DNA from: Mixophyes australis
Lineage: Eukaryota; Chordata; Amphibia; Anura; Limnodynastidae
DNA: 64,000 bases
Assembly: GCA_036250195.1 (NCBI GenBank)
Contig: JAVHZZ010000061.1
Location: 310,001 to 374,000 of the forward strand
Reading direction: 5' to 3'
A program made the position numbers and the translations under genes. The notes under the pieces are model-generated. The model did not search any database and was not told the DNA's origin. It was given only the letters and a program-made list of their open reading frames with translations. Positions 1-12,078 of this stretch are shown here, piece after piece. Within the stretch, counting starts at the first letter, position 1. The number at the start of each line of letters is the position of its first letter.

Positions 1-207
1 TTTTGTCGTAATTATCAACCCCCACTGGATCCTTGGGATATTTAGTGGTTTTCGGTGTAACCACATATTATATGTTACGCTATGATACGATTTTTTCTTT
101 TCACTTTTTTTATGTGACCACAATCGTGGTGAATGCCAGAAATCTGAAAGTTACTTTGATCACTGCAAATTTCTGGAATTTGTGGAAGACATACATCAAG
201 ATGGAAA

Positions 208-210
<3 letters not shown>

Positions 211-252
<42 letters not shown>
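211..252. repeat. (TA)n microsatellite
   Basis: About 21 uninterrupted TA dinucleotides. Open reading frames through it encode only Tyr-Ile runs and are not genes. Confidence 0.97.
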
Positions 253-257
<5 letters not shown>

Positions 258-342
258 TCACAGTTGACTCTTTAAAACTGTTAGCGCCAGCTCTGTCACC
301 ATTGGTTATTTCTACAGTTTTTTATTTTTGCACATTGTATGT

Positions 343-346
<4 letters not shown>

Positions 347-378
<32 letters not shown>
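347..378. repeat. (TG)n microsatellite
   Basis: About 16 TG dinucleotides, 95 bp downstream of the TA tract. No coding potential. Confidence 0.97.
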
Positions 379-380
<2 letters not shown>

Positions 381-454
381 CAGAGGCTGCTTTCAGTTGG
401 CCTGCACAGATATACCAATCTTTTTATTGTATTATAATCAACAATTGTCTGAGA

Positions 455-825
455 CGCAAAAGAGGAACCAAGTATGACAGCCAGCATCCTGCTGCACAGC
501 GGATCACTAAAGCCATGACAGCTATGTTATCACTGGATGTGAGTCCAATTTCCCCATCAATGCATCAGGTTATAACCGATTAGTTGAGATCATGTGTCCA
601 CGTTACCAAATTCCATCACAATCTTATTTCTTCTTAACAGCAATTGCTGTACTGTGAGGTTAAACAAAAAGTCCTTCAGTCCCTAGAAAATGTCATTGTA
701 CCGACTGTCCACTTAGCTACAGATATGTGACAAGCGGTACTGGTCAAACAAAAGACTATATAACTGTGACAGCCCACTGGGTTGTGTATAATACACAGTG
801 TCAGGTCATTCACCGCACCCTGCCA
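455..825 (+). pseudogene. Decayed hAT transposase fragment
   Basis: This stretch aligns by eye, codon by codon, with the hAT transposase at about 42,450-42,790 in the same window. The shared segments include the region after the BED finger, the FSRKAI-like region and the catalytic-Asp block (TTDMWTSGSGQTKDY in the better copy). Here the block reads through a stop (TGA in place of the Trp codon) and several small indels. Similarity is roughly 75-80 percent, so this is an older copy of the same family. It is a relic with no open frame. Neither the BED finger nor the C-terminal dimerisation domain is visible nearby. Confidence 0.8.
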
Positions 826-1515
826 TATAGCCGCTCACTAGGACAGATGTGATGCTGCCCCTCACACACAATTACCTTCACAGACAAACATTTAGATTTT
901 AAAAGCAACATATATAAATATATATATATATAATATATATGTATACAGTATATGCATTTTGTTTGTGGGGGGAGGGGGGGTGCTGCTCACAATTAAACAG
1001 TTCCCTATTTTTCCCCACTAAATATTTCAGATGTCGCTGATACTGCCCCTGGCACTACTGTCATCAGATTTAAACATCTTTGATTTTAAAATTAAGAAAG
1101 AATAGTTTTTGTTAACTCTTAAATAGTTTAATAATATACCCACCTGCTATCACTTCTAAATGGCAGCTGAGAACAGGAAGGACGGCTATACATTGAAGAT
1201 ATCGATCCAATACTCACGAGATCTGACATTTTACATGAAATGACATTTTGCCTCATTTTCAGATCGGAATTTGGAGCAAGACACTGAGTCATGTCTCAAT
1301 TCGACTCTGTACCCTAAAATTCCTGTCTATCTAATTCTATCTCCGTACCGCTCATCTCTAGTGAAACATAAAAAAACAAAATGTGGGGGAAAAGTAAAAA
1401 TTCTTCTTGTTTCACACACAACAATGAGAAATACCCCACTAAGTAGTCTTATGCCAATATATAGATAGTTTTTTTTATAACCTAACCATTCAGGTCATGG
1501 CTTCACTTCCCTATA
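826..1515. other. AT-rich non-coding stretch
   Basis: Contains a TA-rich patch at about 908-952 and a short G-rich run near 966-980. No gene, terminal repeat or family signature is recognised. Confidence 0.6.
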
Positions 1516-4500
1516 ATTCACACAGTTCATCCATGTTACACATATGTACATAACTAAGACATAGGGCTGTCATACATATGGCCATTTACAGTTACACGAC
1601 TCTCAACCAATGGCTGATCAGGGATTACTGGGCACTGAGCTACCTGGGTTGGTGATGTCACAGAATTCTCTTCAATCTGATTGGTTGGAAACAGCTGTTT
1701 ACAGTTGAATCTCAAACAGAGCGTCAGTCATCCCCACAGGTAATGTAACAAGACTGGGACGGGGATTATATTATAAATGGGATATATTCAGGGGGTGAGA
1801 ATAATTTACAGTGTGTATTCCTGGTTTACCCATCTCTAAGCCCTGTGTTAATGGCTTTAACCTGGTAACAATATTTACAGTACAGTATAAGTATAAAAAG
1901 AATGTGGACCTGATTTTAAACCCAAATACATTTAAAAATCCAATTAAAAAGTAATGTGGAAAATAGATATTTGAGTAATGTCAAATACTTTACATGAAGC
2001 ATATCTTCATGTAGCTACTTCTGCCATTGATTTAATTTCCTATGACAGTAATTAACAAGCTTAGTGGGAAACAGTCACTATAATATTTTTACAAGAACTA
2101 AATTTAATGCTGCAGTTTACATTAGAACGTTACACATGAGAACGTTTGATTTTGGCACACTGGGTAAGCACTTGCCAAGGTGATTATTTTAGTCTGGTGT
2201 AAGGTCCTAATGCAGGTTACCCATAGACTGGTCATTAGGATACCTCCTACCTGCCATCAGAAACGTTAAGAGGTACAGAATTCAAGATAACTGGGGGAGA
2301 ATACTTTGTGGTTTGCTTATGAGTAGTGACTAACGAGATTGTGTCTGACCTAACAGATTGGCAGATTCACAAGTAATTCCCCATGATTCACACAGTTCAT
2401 CCATGTAACACATATGTACATAACTAAGACATAGGGCTGTCATACATATGGCCATTTACAGATACACGACTCTCAACCAATGGCTGATCAGGGATTACTG
2501 GGCACTGAGCTACCTGGGTTGGTGATGTCACAGAATTCTCTTCAATCTGATTGGTTGGAAACAGCTGTTTACACTTGAATTTCAAACAGAGCGTCAGTCA
2601 TCTCCACAGGTAATGTAACAAGACTGGGACGGGGATTATATTATAAATGGGATATATTCAGGGGGTGAGAATAATTTACAGTCTGTGTATTCCTGGTTTA
2701 CCCATCTCTAAGCCCTGTGTTAATGGCTTTAACCTGGTAACAATATTTACAGTACAGTATAAGTATAAAAAGAATGTGGACCTGATTTTAAACCCAAATA
2801 CATGTAAAAATCCAATTAAAAAGTAATGTGGAAAATAGATATTTGAGTAATGTCAAATACTTTACATGAAGCATATCTTCATGTAGCTACTTCTGCCATT
2901 GATTTAATTTCCTATGACAGTAATTAACAAGCTTAGTGGGAAACAGTCACTATAATATTTTTACAAGAACTAAATTTAATGCTGCAGTTTACATTAGAAC
3001 GTTACACATGAGAACGTTTGATTTTGGCACACTGGGTAAGCACTTGCCAAGGTGATTATTTTAGTCTGGTGTAAGGTCCTAATGCAGGTTACCCATAGAC
3101 TGGTCATTAGGATACCTCCTACCTGCCATCAGAAACGTTAAGAGGTACAGAATTCAAGATAACTGGGGGAGAATACTTTGTGGTTTGCTTATGAGTAGTG
3201 ACTAACGAGATTGTGTCTGACCTAACAGATTGGCAGATTCACAAGTAATTCCCCATGATTCACACAGTTCATCCATGTAACACATATGTACATAACTAAG
3301 ACATAGGGCTGTCATACATATGGCCATTTACAGATACACGACTCTCAACCAATGGCTGATCAGGGATTACTGGGCACTGAGCTACCTGGGTTGGTGATGT
3401 CACAGAATTCTCTTCAATCTGATTGGTTGGAAACAGCTGTTTACACTTGAATTTCAAACAGAGCGTCAGTCATCTCCACAGGTAATGTAACAAGACTGGG
3501 ACGGGGATTATATTATAAATGGGATATATTCAGGGGGTGAGAATAATTTACAGTCTGTGTATTCCTGGTTTACCCATCTCTAAGCCCTGTGTTAATGGCT
3601 TTAACCTGGTAACAATATTTACAGTACAGTATAAGTATAAAAAGAATGTGGACCTGATTTTAAACCCAAATACATGTAAAAATCCAATTAAAAAGTAATG
3701 TGGAAAATAGATATTTGAGTAATGTCAAATACTTTACATGAAGCATATCTTCATGTAGCTACTTCTGCCATTGATTTAATTTCCTATGACAGTAATTAAC
3801 AAGCTTAGTGGGAAACAGTCACTATAATATTTTTACAAGAACTAAATTTAATGCTGCAGTTTACATTAGAACGTTACACATGAGAACGTTTGATTTTGGC
3901 ACACTGGGTAAGCACTTGCCAAGGTGATTATTTTAGTCTGGTGTAAGGTCCTAATGCAGGTTACCCATAGACTGGTCATTAGGATACCTCCTACCTGCCA
4001 TCAGAAACGTTAAGAGGTACAGAATTCAAGATAACTGGGGGAGAATACTTTGTGGTTTGCTTATGAGTAGTGACTAACGAGATTGTGTCTGACCTAACAG
4101 ATTGGCAGATTCACAAGTAATTCCCCATGATTCACACAGTTCATCCATGTTACACATATGTACATAACTAAGACATAGGGCTGTCATACATATGGCCATT
4201 TACAGTTACACAGCTCTCAACCAATGGCTGATCAGGGATTACTGGGCACTGAGCTACCTGGGTTGGTGATGTCACAGAATTCTCTTCAATCTGATTGGTT
4301 GGAAACAGCTGTTTACACTTGAATCTCAAACAGAGCGTCAGTTATCTCCACAGGTAATGTAACAAGACTGGGACGGGGATTATATTATAAATGGGATATA
4401 TTCAGGGGGTGAGAATAATTTACAGTCTGTGTATTCCTGGTTTACCCATCTCTAAGCCCTGTGTTAATGGCTTTAACCTGGTAACAATATTTACAGTACA

Positions 4501-4545
4501 GTATAAGTATGAAAACTTGGACCTGATTTTAAACCCAAATATCTC
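1516..4545 (+). repeat. 872-bp tandem repeat, about 3.5 copies, promoter-like
   Basis: Four direct copies begin near 1516, 2387, 3259 and 4131, with spacings of about 870, 872 and 872 bp. Copies 2 and 3 are nearly identical; copy 4 diverges after about 4545. Each unit carries, in order, a CCAAT motif (AACCAATGG), a CRE-like GATGTCACAG, an inverted CCAAT (TGATTGGTTGG), a CAG|GTAATG that could be a splice donor, and a TATA-like TATTATAAATGGG. This combination suggests a duplicated promoter with a short first exon, perhaps of the zinc-finger family nearby. That is inference: no transcript is known and the order of TATA and donor is not classical. Confidence 0.85.
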
Positions 4546-4605
4546 TAAGAATTTGAAGGTGAACACAAAAGGGAACATTTTCCAAAATGGTTTTACAGAA
4601 AATGT

Positions 4606-4606
<1 letters not shown>

Positions 4607-4661
<55 letters not shown>
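4607..4661. repeat. (ATT)n microsatellite
   Basis: About 18 ATT units. It makes poly-Tyr or poly-Asn reading frames on the two strands, which are artefacts. Confidence 0.97.
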
Positions 4662-5270
4662 TATTTTTAAGGCCAAATGTGCTTTACAGATTAGTGAGGA
4701 AAACATGTCATACATAAAACAGCTACATACAATATAGATAAAATAAATGCTAATATAAAAACCAAGGGTAGGGAGAACCCTTCTCCTGAGAGAGCTTACA
4801 ATCTTATTATAGCAATAAAAGTGCAGCAAATAATGTATACGCCAAAAATGCCCCATAGTTAATAAAAAATGCCCCAGTTAGTGCCTTGTGCTTATTCTAC
4901 ACCAGGTCTGACGTTCTATAGGCCCTAGTGATAGTCTCCAGCCCTTTATTCAGGTGGGCCCACTTGTGGGGTCACAGGGGGAACAGCAGAGTAACCTGTA
5001 TATAATAAAAGAGTGAATCTACAGGACTGTAATGGTGCCCATGTGCATTAGCCCCAATGTGAACTAAACTAATCCAGAACTAACAAAATGATTTTAGTCC
5101 ATCTTGAGCCCCCCGTGATAGAGAACCAAAGATGGATGGAGAGAAAGGGGGTGAGTGGGAAGTAACAGAGATTAGAAAGGATGAGGAAGTAATGGGGTGA
5201 GGGGAGAAGGATGAGCGAGGGGAGACAAGACAAGGTTGGAGGTAAAGTGTAGAATACATTTAAACACAGT
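4662..5270 (-). repeat. Probable LINE tail plus unassigned DNA
   Basis: The part at 4662-4830 (GAGAGAGCTTACAATCT with a flanking ATT tract) resembles the 3-prime tail of amphibian CR1/L2-type LINEs read on the minus strand, like the better copy at 46,955-47,435. The rest is purine-rich and has no recognised feature. Confidence 0.4.
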
Positions 5271-5566
5271 GGGCCTGATTCATTAAGGAGAACAAAGCAA
5301 TAAAGGACTATATTTGATCCTTGACAAAACCAGGTTAAAATGCAAGGGGTGCAAATGAGTTTATTATTTTGCATATAAGTTAAATACTGGCTGTTTTTTC
5401 ATGTAGCAAACAAATACTTGATAGCTTTATTTTTACACCGAATTTTAAAGCTGAACTAGGACATGCCCTACCCCTAAATTTACCTCACTCTCCAATGCAA
5501 CATGGTTTTGCCAAGGTGCAAAGTTACTCATTTATTTTGCTTTTCTTTCCTTAATGAATTAGACCC
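5271..5566. mobile_element. MITE with GGGCCTGATTCATTAAGG ends
   Basis: A 296-bp non-coding element. The left end is GGGCCTGATTCATTAAGG and the right end is its near-perfect complement (CCTTAATGAATTAGACCC). The flanks carry a 3-bp AGT on each side, which could be a target duplication. A related, more decayed copy lies at 7650-7920, and the same terminal motif bounds the element at 63,495-63,855. A 3-bp target site fits a PIF/Harbinger-type origin, but no transposase was seen. Confidence 0.75.
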
Positions 5567-7046
5567 AGTACCTTTGGGACACATTTTTTGAGACCTGCTT
5601 TTAGTAACTTTTTTTATTAAATAATGAAGAGCTCTGAAAGTAACCATGTTTTGAATAATTTTCCTAACAACAGATTGATCGCTAAGTCTGACAAGAGACA
5701 CAACAATGAGTGAAGACAAGCCTGTCATCCGCAGTTCTTCCAGATGTAAGAAAAATATAAATGTGTTCATTAGGGCGGGGAACCCAGTGGTAATATCAAA
5801 CAAGAATTTAATACGGACATTTAGGGCACCCAGTGGTACACCCAGCACCCCCCATCCCCCATCTTTCATGTAAGTCCGATGTAACTTGTTGAGTCCTGAA
5901 GCCGCTGTCAGCATGTTCTGTTACAGACAGATAGCGCTCACCTTCCGGTCCTGCCCTGGTCTCTGGCTGTAGGAGAGCAAACTGCCAGTAAGGGGTAAGA
6001 GAAGAACTGCTCCGGGCCCTGACAGCAGAGTTTGCAGGGTAGTTTGTTTTCTATGATTGTCATCAAATTATGGCTCCATTTGTGTGTTTATTAACAGATT
6101 ATGGCCCCGTTTTCTATGACTGATGCTATAATCCGGTGACAATTTTTAAGGTTATCACTAAATATTATATGGGAGCTGCTTTACATATATAAAATAGCAG
6201 ATTTCCTCCAACTGGATATGGGCTTTTTCTGGTAAGATATATTTTGGTTCCTCCCTATATCATGTTTGCGCCAATGCCTCTCAGTATGTGTTTTTTCCTT
6301 GTTTATGGTATAGTTTCACCACAATTGATAAGCAGTATGGTAGTTACCTCCCAAATGTCCCAATTTCAGCAGAAGAGTCCCGAATTTAGGGCTCTGTCCA
6401 CTATCCTGCCCGGGGACATATTTGTCCAGCTTGTGGGAATGTTTGGATAAGGGCGATAGCTAATGACCACGCCCTCACCGTGCCTTGACCACGCCCCATC
6501 AAGATGTGGTCATGTTTGTCTACTTTGTATGTCCCTGTATTTTGTATACTCTGTTTTTCCCAATACCTGTTCTGCCGATCACTGTGTCATATTACATATC
6601 AACTACGATAGTAATAATAATTAATGGGACTCATGTACTAGCCAAGGTCCACGGTTATGCCGCGGTAGCTAGCTTTTCCATGTAGATCAGTTATGGACTC
6701 TCTATCGGCATAGGCCACATTCTAATCGGAAAATTTCACAGAAGCGATGTTCAAATTGAAAGTCCCTTATCCCTCCTGAGTGTCAGACGGTGCAGACTGG
6801 ATCTACACACAAGAGGGAGCTATTGCACACAAAGGAACGCACATAAGAGACAACTGGGGAGGAACTAAGGGTGAAAGGCAGGGATAATGAACAAACACAT
6901 GGATGAAGATCAGACACATAAGGAACATGTTTAACAGATTTTATATTGCTAATACCATGGGGTAAATTAATGATAATTTATAGTAAAACAAAGTCACCCA
7001 TCATTGAGAATATATTAGCTGATAATGAATATTCTTGTCTCCCCAG
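5567..7046. other. Long non-coding stretch upstream of the repeated-exon gene
   Basis: No coding region is supported. Around 5930-6030 the sequence is moderately GC-rich and holds GTAAGG and GGTAAGAG motifs that could be 5-prime splice donors of an upstream exon of the gene starting at 7047; this is weak. Around 6345-6490 there is an interspersed-repeat-like segment (CTCCCAAATGTCCC, CACGCCC), with a possibly related piece near 7293-7410. Confidence 0.4.
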
Positions 7047-7138
7047 TGCCAGAAGCTGTAATGGAGACCCTCGTTGGAGATCCCAATGACACCTCCCCGA
7101 GGAATAAGGAAAACATCGCTGGACATTCCATCGTTGAG
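7047..7138 (+). CDS. Putative exon A of an unrecognised gene
   Basis: The segment is preceded by a pyrimidine-rich acceptor (TTGTCTCCCCAG) and followed by GT. It reads 2 nt plus 30 codons, ending in phase 0. An in-frame ATG at 7025, or the one at 7061, could instead make it the first coding exon. The peptide is acidic and includes AVMETLVGDPNDTSPRNKEN; no domain is recognised. The phase-0 end matches the phase-0 starts of the repeated exons downstream, which is the main reason for linking them. The donor (GTTAAA) is weak. Function unknown. Confidence 0.4.
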
Positions 7139-7482
7139 GTTAAATGTCTTGTCTACTATATTATATATGGAAGATTGTTGTTCAATTCTAAATTGAGGCA
7201 CAGGTTAAGCTTCAACACATGTGACAATGCGCTTATGTTGTAATATTGTTACATTTTAGTTATATTATAAGTAATATTCAGTCTTTATTCCATGCCTCCC
7301 AACTTTTGCAATCCCCAAATCAAAACAAAACACAGTTTGCAGCAGTGCGTCCATAAATGGAGGTGTGGTCACATCACAATGGGTGCGTGGCCACACCCTC
7401 ATGGGCACCCTTTACCCTCCTCCCCTAACAACGCCAAAGATTTTAGTCTCTTCTATGTATAAAGATGTACATGTAATATTAT

Positions 7483-8240
7483 GGGCCAGATTCATGTTCA
7501 GACTTATCTTGCGTGAAATAGACCTGCGCTTGCTCCAAAACGGACTTTACTCCAATTAACGCAATTGCATGTAATTCATGTCCAAAGCAAATGACACTTA
7601 CGACTGCCTACAACACATAAGGGAACAATGGTGGCAAGGCTTTTCTCCTGGACAAAACCATGTTACAATGCAAGGGGTGAAAATAGGGTTATTTTTTAGC
7701 ACATAAGATAAATACTGGCTGTTTTTCATGTAACACACAAATACTTGATAGCTTTAATTTAACACTGAAATTTAAAGTTGATCTAGGACATGCCCAACCC
7801 CAACTATAAATCTACCATGACATTTTAAATTTGCCTCCCACTCCAAGGCAACATGGTTTTGCCAAGATGCAAAGTTACTCCTTTTTTTACTCATTTTCTT
7901 TTCCTTAACGAATCAGGCCCTTTGTATGTACAATATGCATTAAGGAGATCTTGATTTATGTATTTAATGTAAAAAAAATATAAATATGATTATACTGTTT
8001 AGAGTTGTTCATCATTTTTTTTCTAGGCTTTATTTAAATACCTTATATTGCACATACGCTTGTGTGTATACTGCGCTGTGCTCTGTTAATGTACAACATG
8101 TAACGTTTAGGCAGATTGCACTTACACCCAGATTCAAACTGAAACACATCTTGATTTCCGCTTGGATTTGAATATGGGTTCCGTGATCTTTTCTTAAGAG
8201 CAAGTTAGGTGCAAGTTGCGTTCGGACTTGAATCAGGCCC
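7483..8240. mobile_element. MITE with a nested older MITE
   Basis: The outer ends are GGGCCAGATTCATGTTCAG and a complementary CGGACTTGAATCAGGCCC, with TAT on both flanks. Inside, 7650-7920 is homologous to the MITE at 5271-5566 and ends in CCTTAACGAATCAGGCCC, so one element probably sits inside another. No transposase is encoded. Confidence 0.55.
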
Positions 8241-8567
8241 TATATGAGCCTCCTCTTCAAGGTTCTCATGTTTCCCTAACATGATCCTCACCAGGTAGTG
8301 GTCCAGGTACCAGTTATTCCCACCAATGGTTCTTTAACATCCATCTTGCAAAGAGCCTGTGGTATGAATCAGCAGTCATTTTTATACCAGTATCATGTAA
8401 ATTTTATCACTTAAATTCAAAGTTGAAATGTATTAATAGTCTCTAGTAACCTCTGTCCTTGTTATTCCAATTCACTGGCTTTCCTTTGTATTGAGAGTCA
8501 TTCATTTGTTTCCCTCCTACAGTATGTTTGTAATGACATTTACTTTTTATTTTCCCGGTTGTCTTAG

Positions 8568-8627
8568 GAGAGTGTATCAAGACCGCAGTCACCACCACAG
8601 GGATTTTATGTGGGCTCCAGCTCGGAG
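8568..8627 (+). CDS. Repeated exon B1 (60 nt, phase 0-0)
   Basis: Flanked by a strong acceptor (CGGTTGTCTTAG) and the donor GTATTT. It translates to ESVSRPQSPPQGFYVGSSSE. It is the first of five recognisable duplicates of one short symmetrical exon. The intron sequence on each side is duplicated too: upstream a TAATGACATTTACTTTTT-like block, downstream an ATAACTTTCTAAAGATATAAG-like block. The peptide is Ser/Pro-rich with a GFY core and matches no family I know. Because length and phase are symmetrical, the exon can be included or skipped without changing frame. Confidence 0.5.
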
Positions 8628-9294
8628 GTATTTTCTACATATATAACTTTCTAAAGATATAAGTCTTCCCATCAGTGGACTCTTCATTTTATATTTACTT
8701 ATTTTACACCAATGGTATATGGTTGAGGTTGAAGCCATAGGTCCTGGTGGTGATGTGATGGTGGGTGGTCTACAGCAACATCAAACTGTGTGGTGTGGTA
8801 AGACAAAAAATGAAATCCAGTCTCCTGGATGAGTGTAATTAAAATTATTGCCCCCTTGTTGTTCATAATTAATCCCTAAATGATTTTAATTAATATTAGT
8901 GCCCCCTTGATGATTATAATTTATAATAGTGCCCCCTTAATGATATAATTATTTTAGGGTTTCTCTCTTTTTTCGTCTCTCTTGTGTCCAGCACCTGTTC
9001 CCGCAGTGTGTACAGGGAGGCCCCTGGACGTGACGTAATAACGCTGTCATACTTAGGGGAGCCGGGGGCCCCTGCATACAGTCACATCTGGGACTAGGTG
9101 CTGCTGGCAATTAAGATGGCAATTTTTAAAGGAGAACCCCGGCGTGATCTGTGTATCTGCTAAAATGTAACATTCTCAACTTGTATAAGTTAATGGTAGA
9201 TGCAACTCATTTAGGAAATAGGACAGACTGTATAGGCGAGCATCACATATCTGGGGTTAACCATATTTACTTTTTATGTTCCCGGTTGTCTTAG

Positions 9295-9354
9295 GAGAGT
9301 GTATCAAGACCGCAGTCACCACCGCGGGTATTTTATATGGGCTCCAGCTCGGAG
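9295..9354 (+). CDS. Repeated exon B2 (60 nt, phase 0-0)
   Basis: The closest duplicate of B1: same acceptor context (TTGTCTTAG) and donor context (GAGGTATT). It reads ESVSRPQSPPRVFYMGSSSE. The high similarity of exon and flanking intron to B1 shows a recent duplication of a unit of about 730 bp. The splice sites and frame are kept. Confidence 0.5.
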
Positions 9355-9557
9355 GTATTTTTTACATATATAACTTTCTAAAGATATAAGTCTTCCCATC
9401 AGCGGACTCTTCATTTTATATTTATTTATTTTACACCAATGGTATATGTTTGAGGTTGAAGTCATGTGTTGAGAGACTTTCATTTTTAAAACCCATATAC
9501 TTCCTCCTACAATATGTTTGTAATGACAATTACTTTTACTGCCCCCGGTTGTCTTAG

Positions 9558-9617
9558 GAAGATGTACCAAGCGCCGGATCAGCACCTCCAGGAGTACATT
9601 TGGATTCCAGCTTGCGA
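9558..9617 (+). CDS. Repeated exon B3 (60 nt, phase 0-0)
   Basis: Acceptor TTGTCTTAG and a consensus donor GTAAGT. It reads EDVPSAGSAPPGVHLDSSLR. It differs from B1 at many residues but keeps the length, the phase, the Pro-Pro-Gly core and the Ser-Ser near the end. It has the best donor of the series, so it is the most likely of the five to be spliced efficiently. Confidence 0.5.
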
Positions 9618-10117
9618 GTAAGTATTGTCTAGGTATACAGCTTTCTAAACATATAAATCTTCCCATCAGCGGACTCTTCACAGATTGAATATGGTTGAGG
9701 TTGATGGGGCATGTTAGCGGTGGGTGGTCTACACCAACAGCGAGCTGGGTGGAGGGCTGGAGCAAAGATGAAATCCAGTACTTCTAAGGTACCAGATGCA
9801 AACATCCGATCTCTATTATCTGTCTGCTAATATGGGTCATTTCTATATCTGACCTTGAGAAAACTATCCTGTTCAGTCGTCACAATGACCGAAATATACT
9901 GTCTCCCGTTTTCTTTCTTGTCCTGGATTCATAGAACTCCCTTCCACTTACTTGTATAAGTATGAATGGAAGAGGTGTAACATAATCTACAAGAGTAGAT
10001 CAGTTAGATCTGAATATTCCCACTGGTCTGTGAGGTCATTTTGGTGAATGATGTTTGAGAACAGAGATGTCTCATGTTTATAATGACATTTACTTTTTCT
10101 GCATCCTGTTTTCTTAG

Positions 10118-10177
10118 TGTCGTGCACCAACACCGGATACAGCTTTAGAAAAATATCTTCTGAATTACACCTTTAAG
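10118..10177 (+). CDS. Repeated exon B4 (60 nt, phase 0-0)
   Basis: Acceptor TGTTTTCTTAG and donor GTATGT. It reads CRAPTPDTALEKYLLNYTFK. It is the most divergent copy: the GFY core is replaced by KYLLNY, but the exon keeps exactly 20 codons with no stop. The flanking intron blocks still align with the other copies. Confidence 0.45.
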
Positions 10178-11120
10178 GTATGTTCTAGATATACAACTTT
10201 TTAAAATATAAGTCTTCCCATCAGTAGACTCTCCATATTATATTTATTTGACACAGATGGAATATGGTTGAGGTCATGGGCCTTGCTGGTTGGTGATGGT
10301 GGGTGGTCTACAGCAATGTGTACATATCAGATATCTATTATGCTCCTGTTAATATGAATAATTTCTATATCTGCACCTGATAAAACTATGCTGCCCAGTC
10401 ATCACAATGTATAAAATATTCTGTCTTCTTCTTACTCACCCACTTGCATGAGTATAAAAGGATGAGGTGTAAAGTAATCTCCTTCAGTAGATCATTTCGA
10501 CCTGAATAGATCTGAGAGTTCATAAGGCCACTATGGGGAAAGATGTTTGAGAACAGAGATCTCACATCAATAATAGAGTTCTCTGGAATCAAATTGAATA
10601 AGAAAAGGTTCCGTACAGAGAGTGCTTGTTATGTGGCCATGGTGCACTGCTGGATGACTGACAGTGATGCCTCAATCCCTGACCGTGGTGATAGTATGGT
10701 GATGGTGATAGTATGATGTTTAAGGGCAAGTTACTCCACCCAGTGCAGAAACACAGGGCCAGGCCAGTGCCTCCTATAGAGAAGCACATGGCAGCAATCT
10801 GCACCCAGGAACTTCTAAGATAAGAGAATTATACAGGTCACTCTTGCTTTAAAGACATAAGAAGTTGGGCAGTCAGGTGACATTTTTCGGACTTTGAGGT
10901 CATTACTCATAAGATCTGGTTGACCTGCTGTCATCATATTGTGAATGTAGCAAAGGAGGCAGAGCTAGATTAAGGATTTGGGGGGCCCAGGGTACTTAAG
11001 AGAGGGGGGCCCTATGGTCTAACGTTAACAGCACAGTGCCATCATTCAGGGAGAGAGTTACTAAGTCACATAGTTCTAAACCTACTACAATAATACACTA
11101 TTAAATGTCATGTATGTATG

Positions 11121-11157
<37 letters not shown>

Positions 11158-11349
11158 ATGTAGTAATGTAGTAATCTATGTATGAAATGTAAAATTTACA
11201 TAAATTCAAATTTGCAATATCATCCTAGACCCTAGTAACTCCTATTCTTGTTATAACAATTCACTGGATTTTCTCTGTATTCATTTTTAAAACCCATATT
11301 CTCTCTCTGTAATAACATTTACTTTTTCTGCTCCTTGTTGTCCTATTAG
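10178..11349. other. Intron between repeated exons, with repeats
   Basis: Includes a probable interspersed-repeat fragment near 10,965-11,030 (GGGGGGCCCAGGGT-type) and a TGTA/TA microsatellite at about 11,114-11,153. No additional exon copy was recognised between B4 and B5. Confidence 0.5.
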
Positions 11350-11406
11350 TGCGCACCAAGACTGGAGTCACCGCCCCCAGGATTTTATCTGGATTACAGC
11401 TCGGAG
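11350..11406 (+). CDS. Repeated exon B5 (57 nt, phase 0-0)
   Basis: Acceptor TTGTCCTATTAG and donor GTATTT. It reads CAPRLESPPPGFYLDYSSE, one codon shorter than the other copies but still in frame. It shares CAP with the start of B4 and SPPPGFY...SSE with B1, so it looks intermediate within the set. Confidence 0.5.
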
Positions 11407-11935
11407 GTATTTACTAAGATACAACTTTCTAAAAATATAAGTCTTCCCATCAGTGACCACTTCACATTATATTAATTTTACACAGATGGAACATAATTGA
11501 AGTTGAGGCCATTGGGCCTTGGTGGTGGTGGCGGTGGGAGGTCTAAAGCAACAGCAAGCTGGGTGGAGGGGTGGAGGGGTGGCGCAGAAAAATGGAATCC
11601 AGTTCAGATACCAGGTACAGCAGAGGATATGTGGAAAAATCAGATTTCTATTATGCTTCTGCTTATATGAGTAATTTGTATATCTGGGCTTGCAAAACAT
11701 TTAGATTTCTGTTGAGAACATGACAAAATATCCTACCCCACACTTGCTGCCTAGGTGTGATCTTTGGCTCAAAACTATCCTTTATTCCCCACATCCCATC
11801 TCTATCTCTCTGACCCCCTGACCAACATTGCTGTGTGACTGGATCATATAGCCCACTGAGCACTTTTTACAGTTGCAATCTGACCAATATACAATATATA
11901 GCACTTAACCTCATGTATCAAACTTACATTGTCCC

Positions 11936-12078
11936 ATAGGTTGTAAGCTTGTGAGCAGGGTCCTCTTACTTCTCTGTCTGTCTGTATTACCCAGTACTGT
12001 TTTATTACTGTGTTTGTATCCATTTGTAAAGCACTATGGAATATGCTGGCGCTATATAAATAAATGATGATGATGATA
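11936..12078 (+). repeat. Amphibian LINE/SINE 3-prime tail
   Basis: Contains TTGTAAGCTTGTGAGCAGGG and GCGCTATATAAATAAATGAT followed by GAT repeats. This is a common frog interspersed tail of CR1/L2-like LINEs or the SINEs they mobilise. Related tails are at 40,400-40,494 (plus) and 58,830-58,940 (minus). Confidence 0.65.

Noticed and set aside
1516..4545. CRISPR-like or satellite array
   Set aside because: The units are 872 bp and fully repeated with no spacers. Few copies; a simple tandem duplication fits better.
4391..4856. Reading frames rich in Tyr or Asn over the ATT tract
   Set aside because: They are translations of a microsatellite and have no conserved part.
8250..8370. Another exon (CCTCACCAG|GTAGTGG...CTGTG|GTATGA)
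   Set aside because: Its length and phase do not match phase-0 neighbours, and the in-phase reading has a stop.
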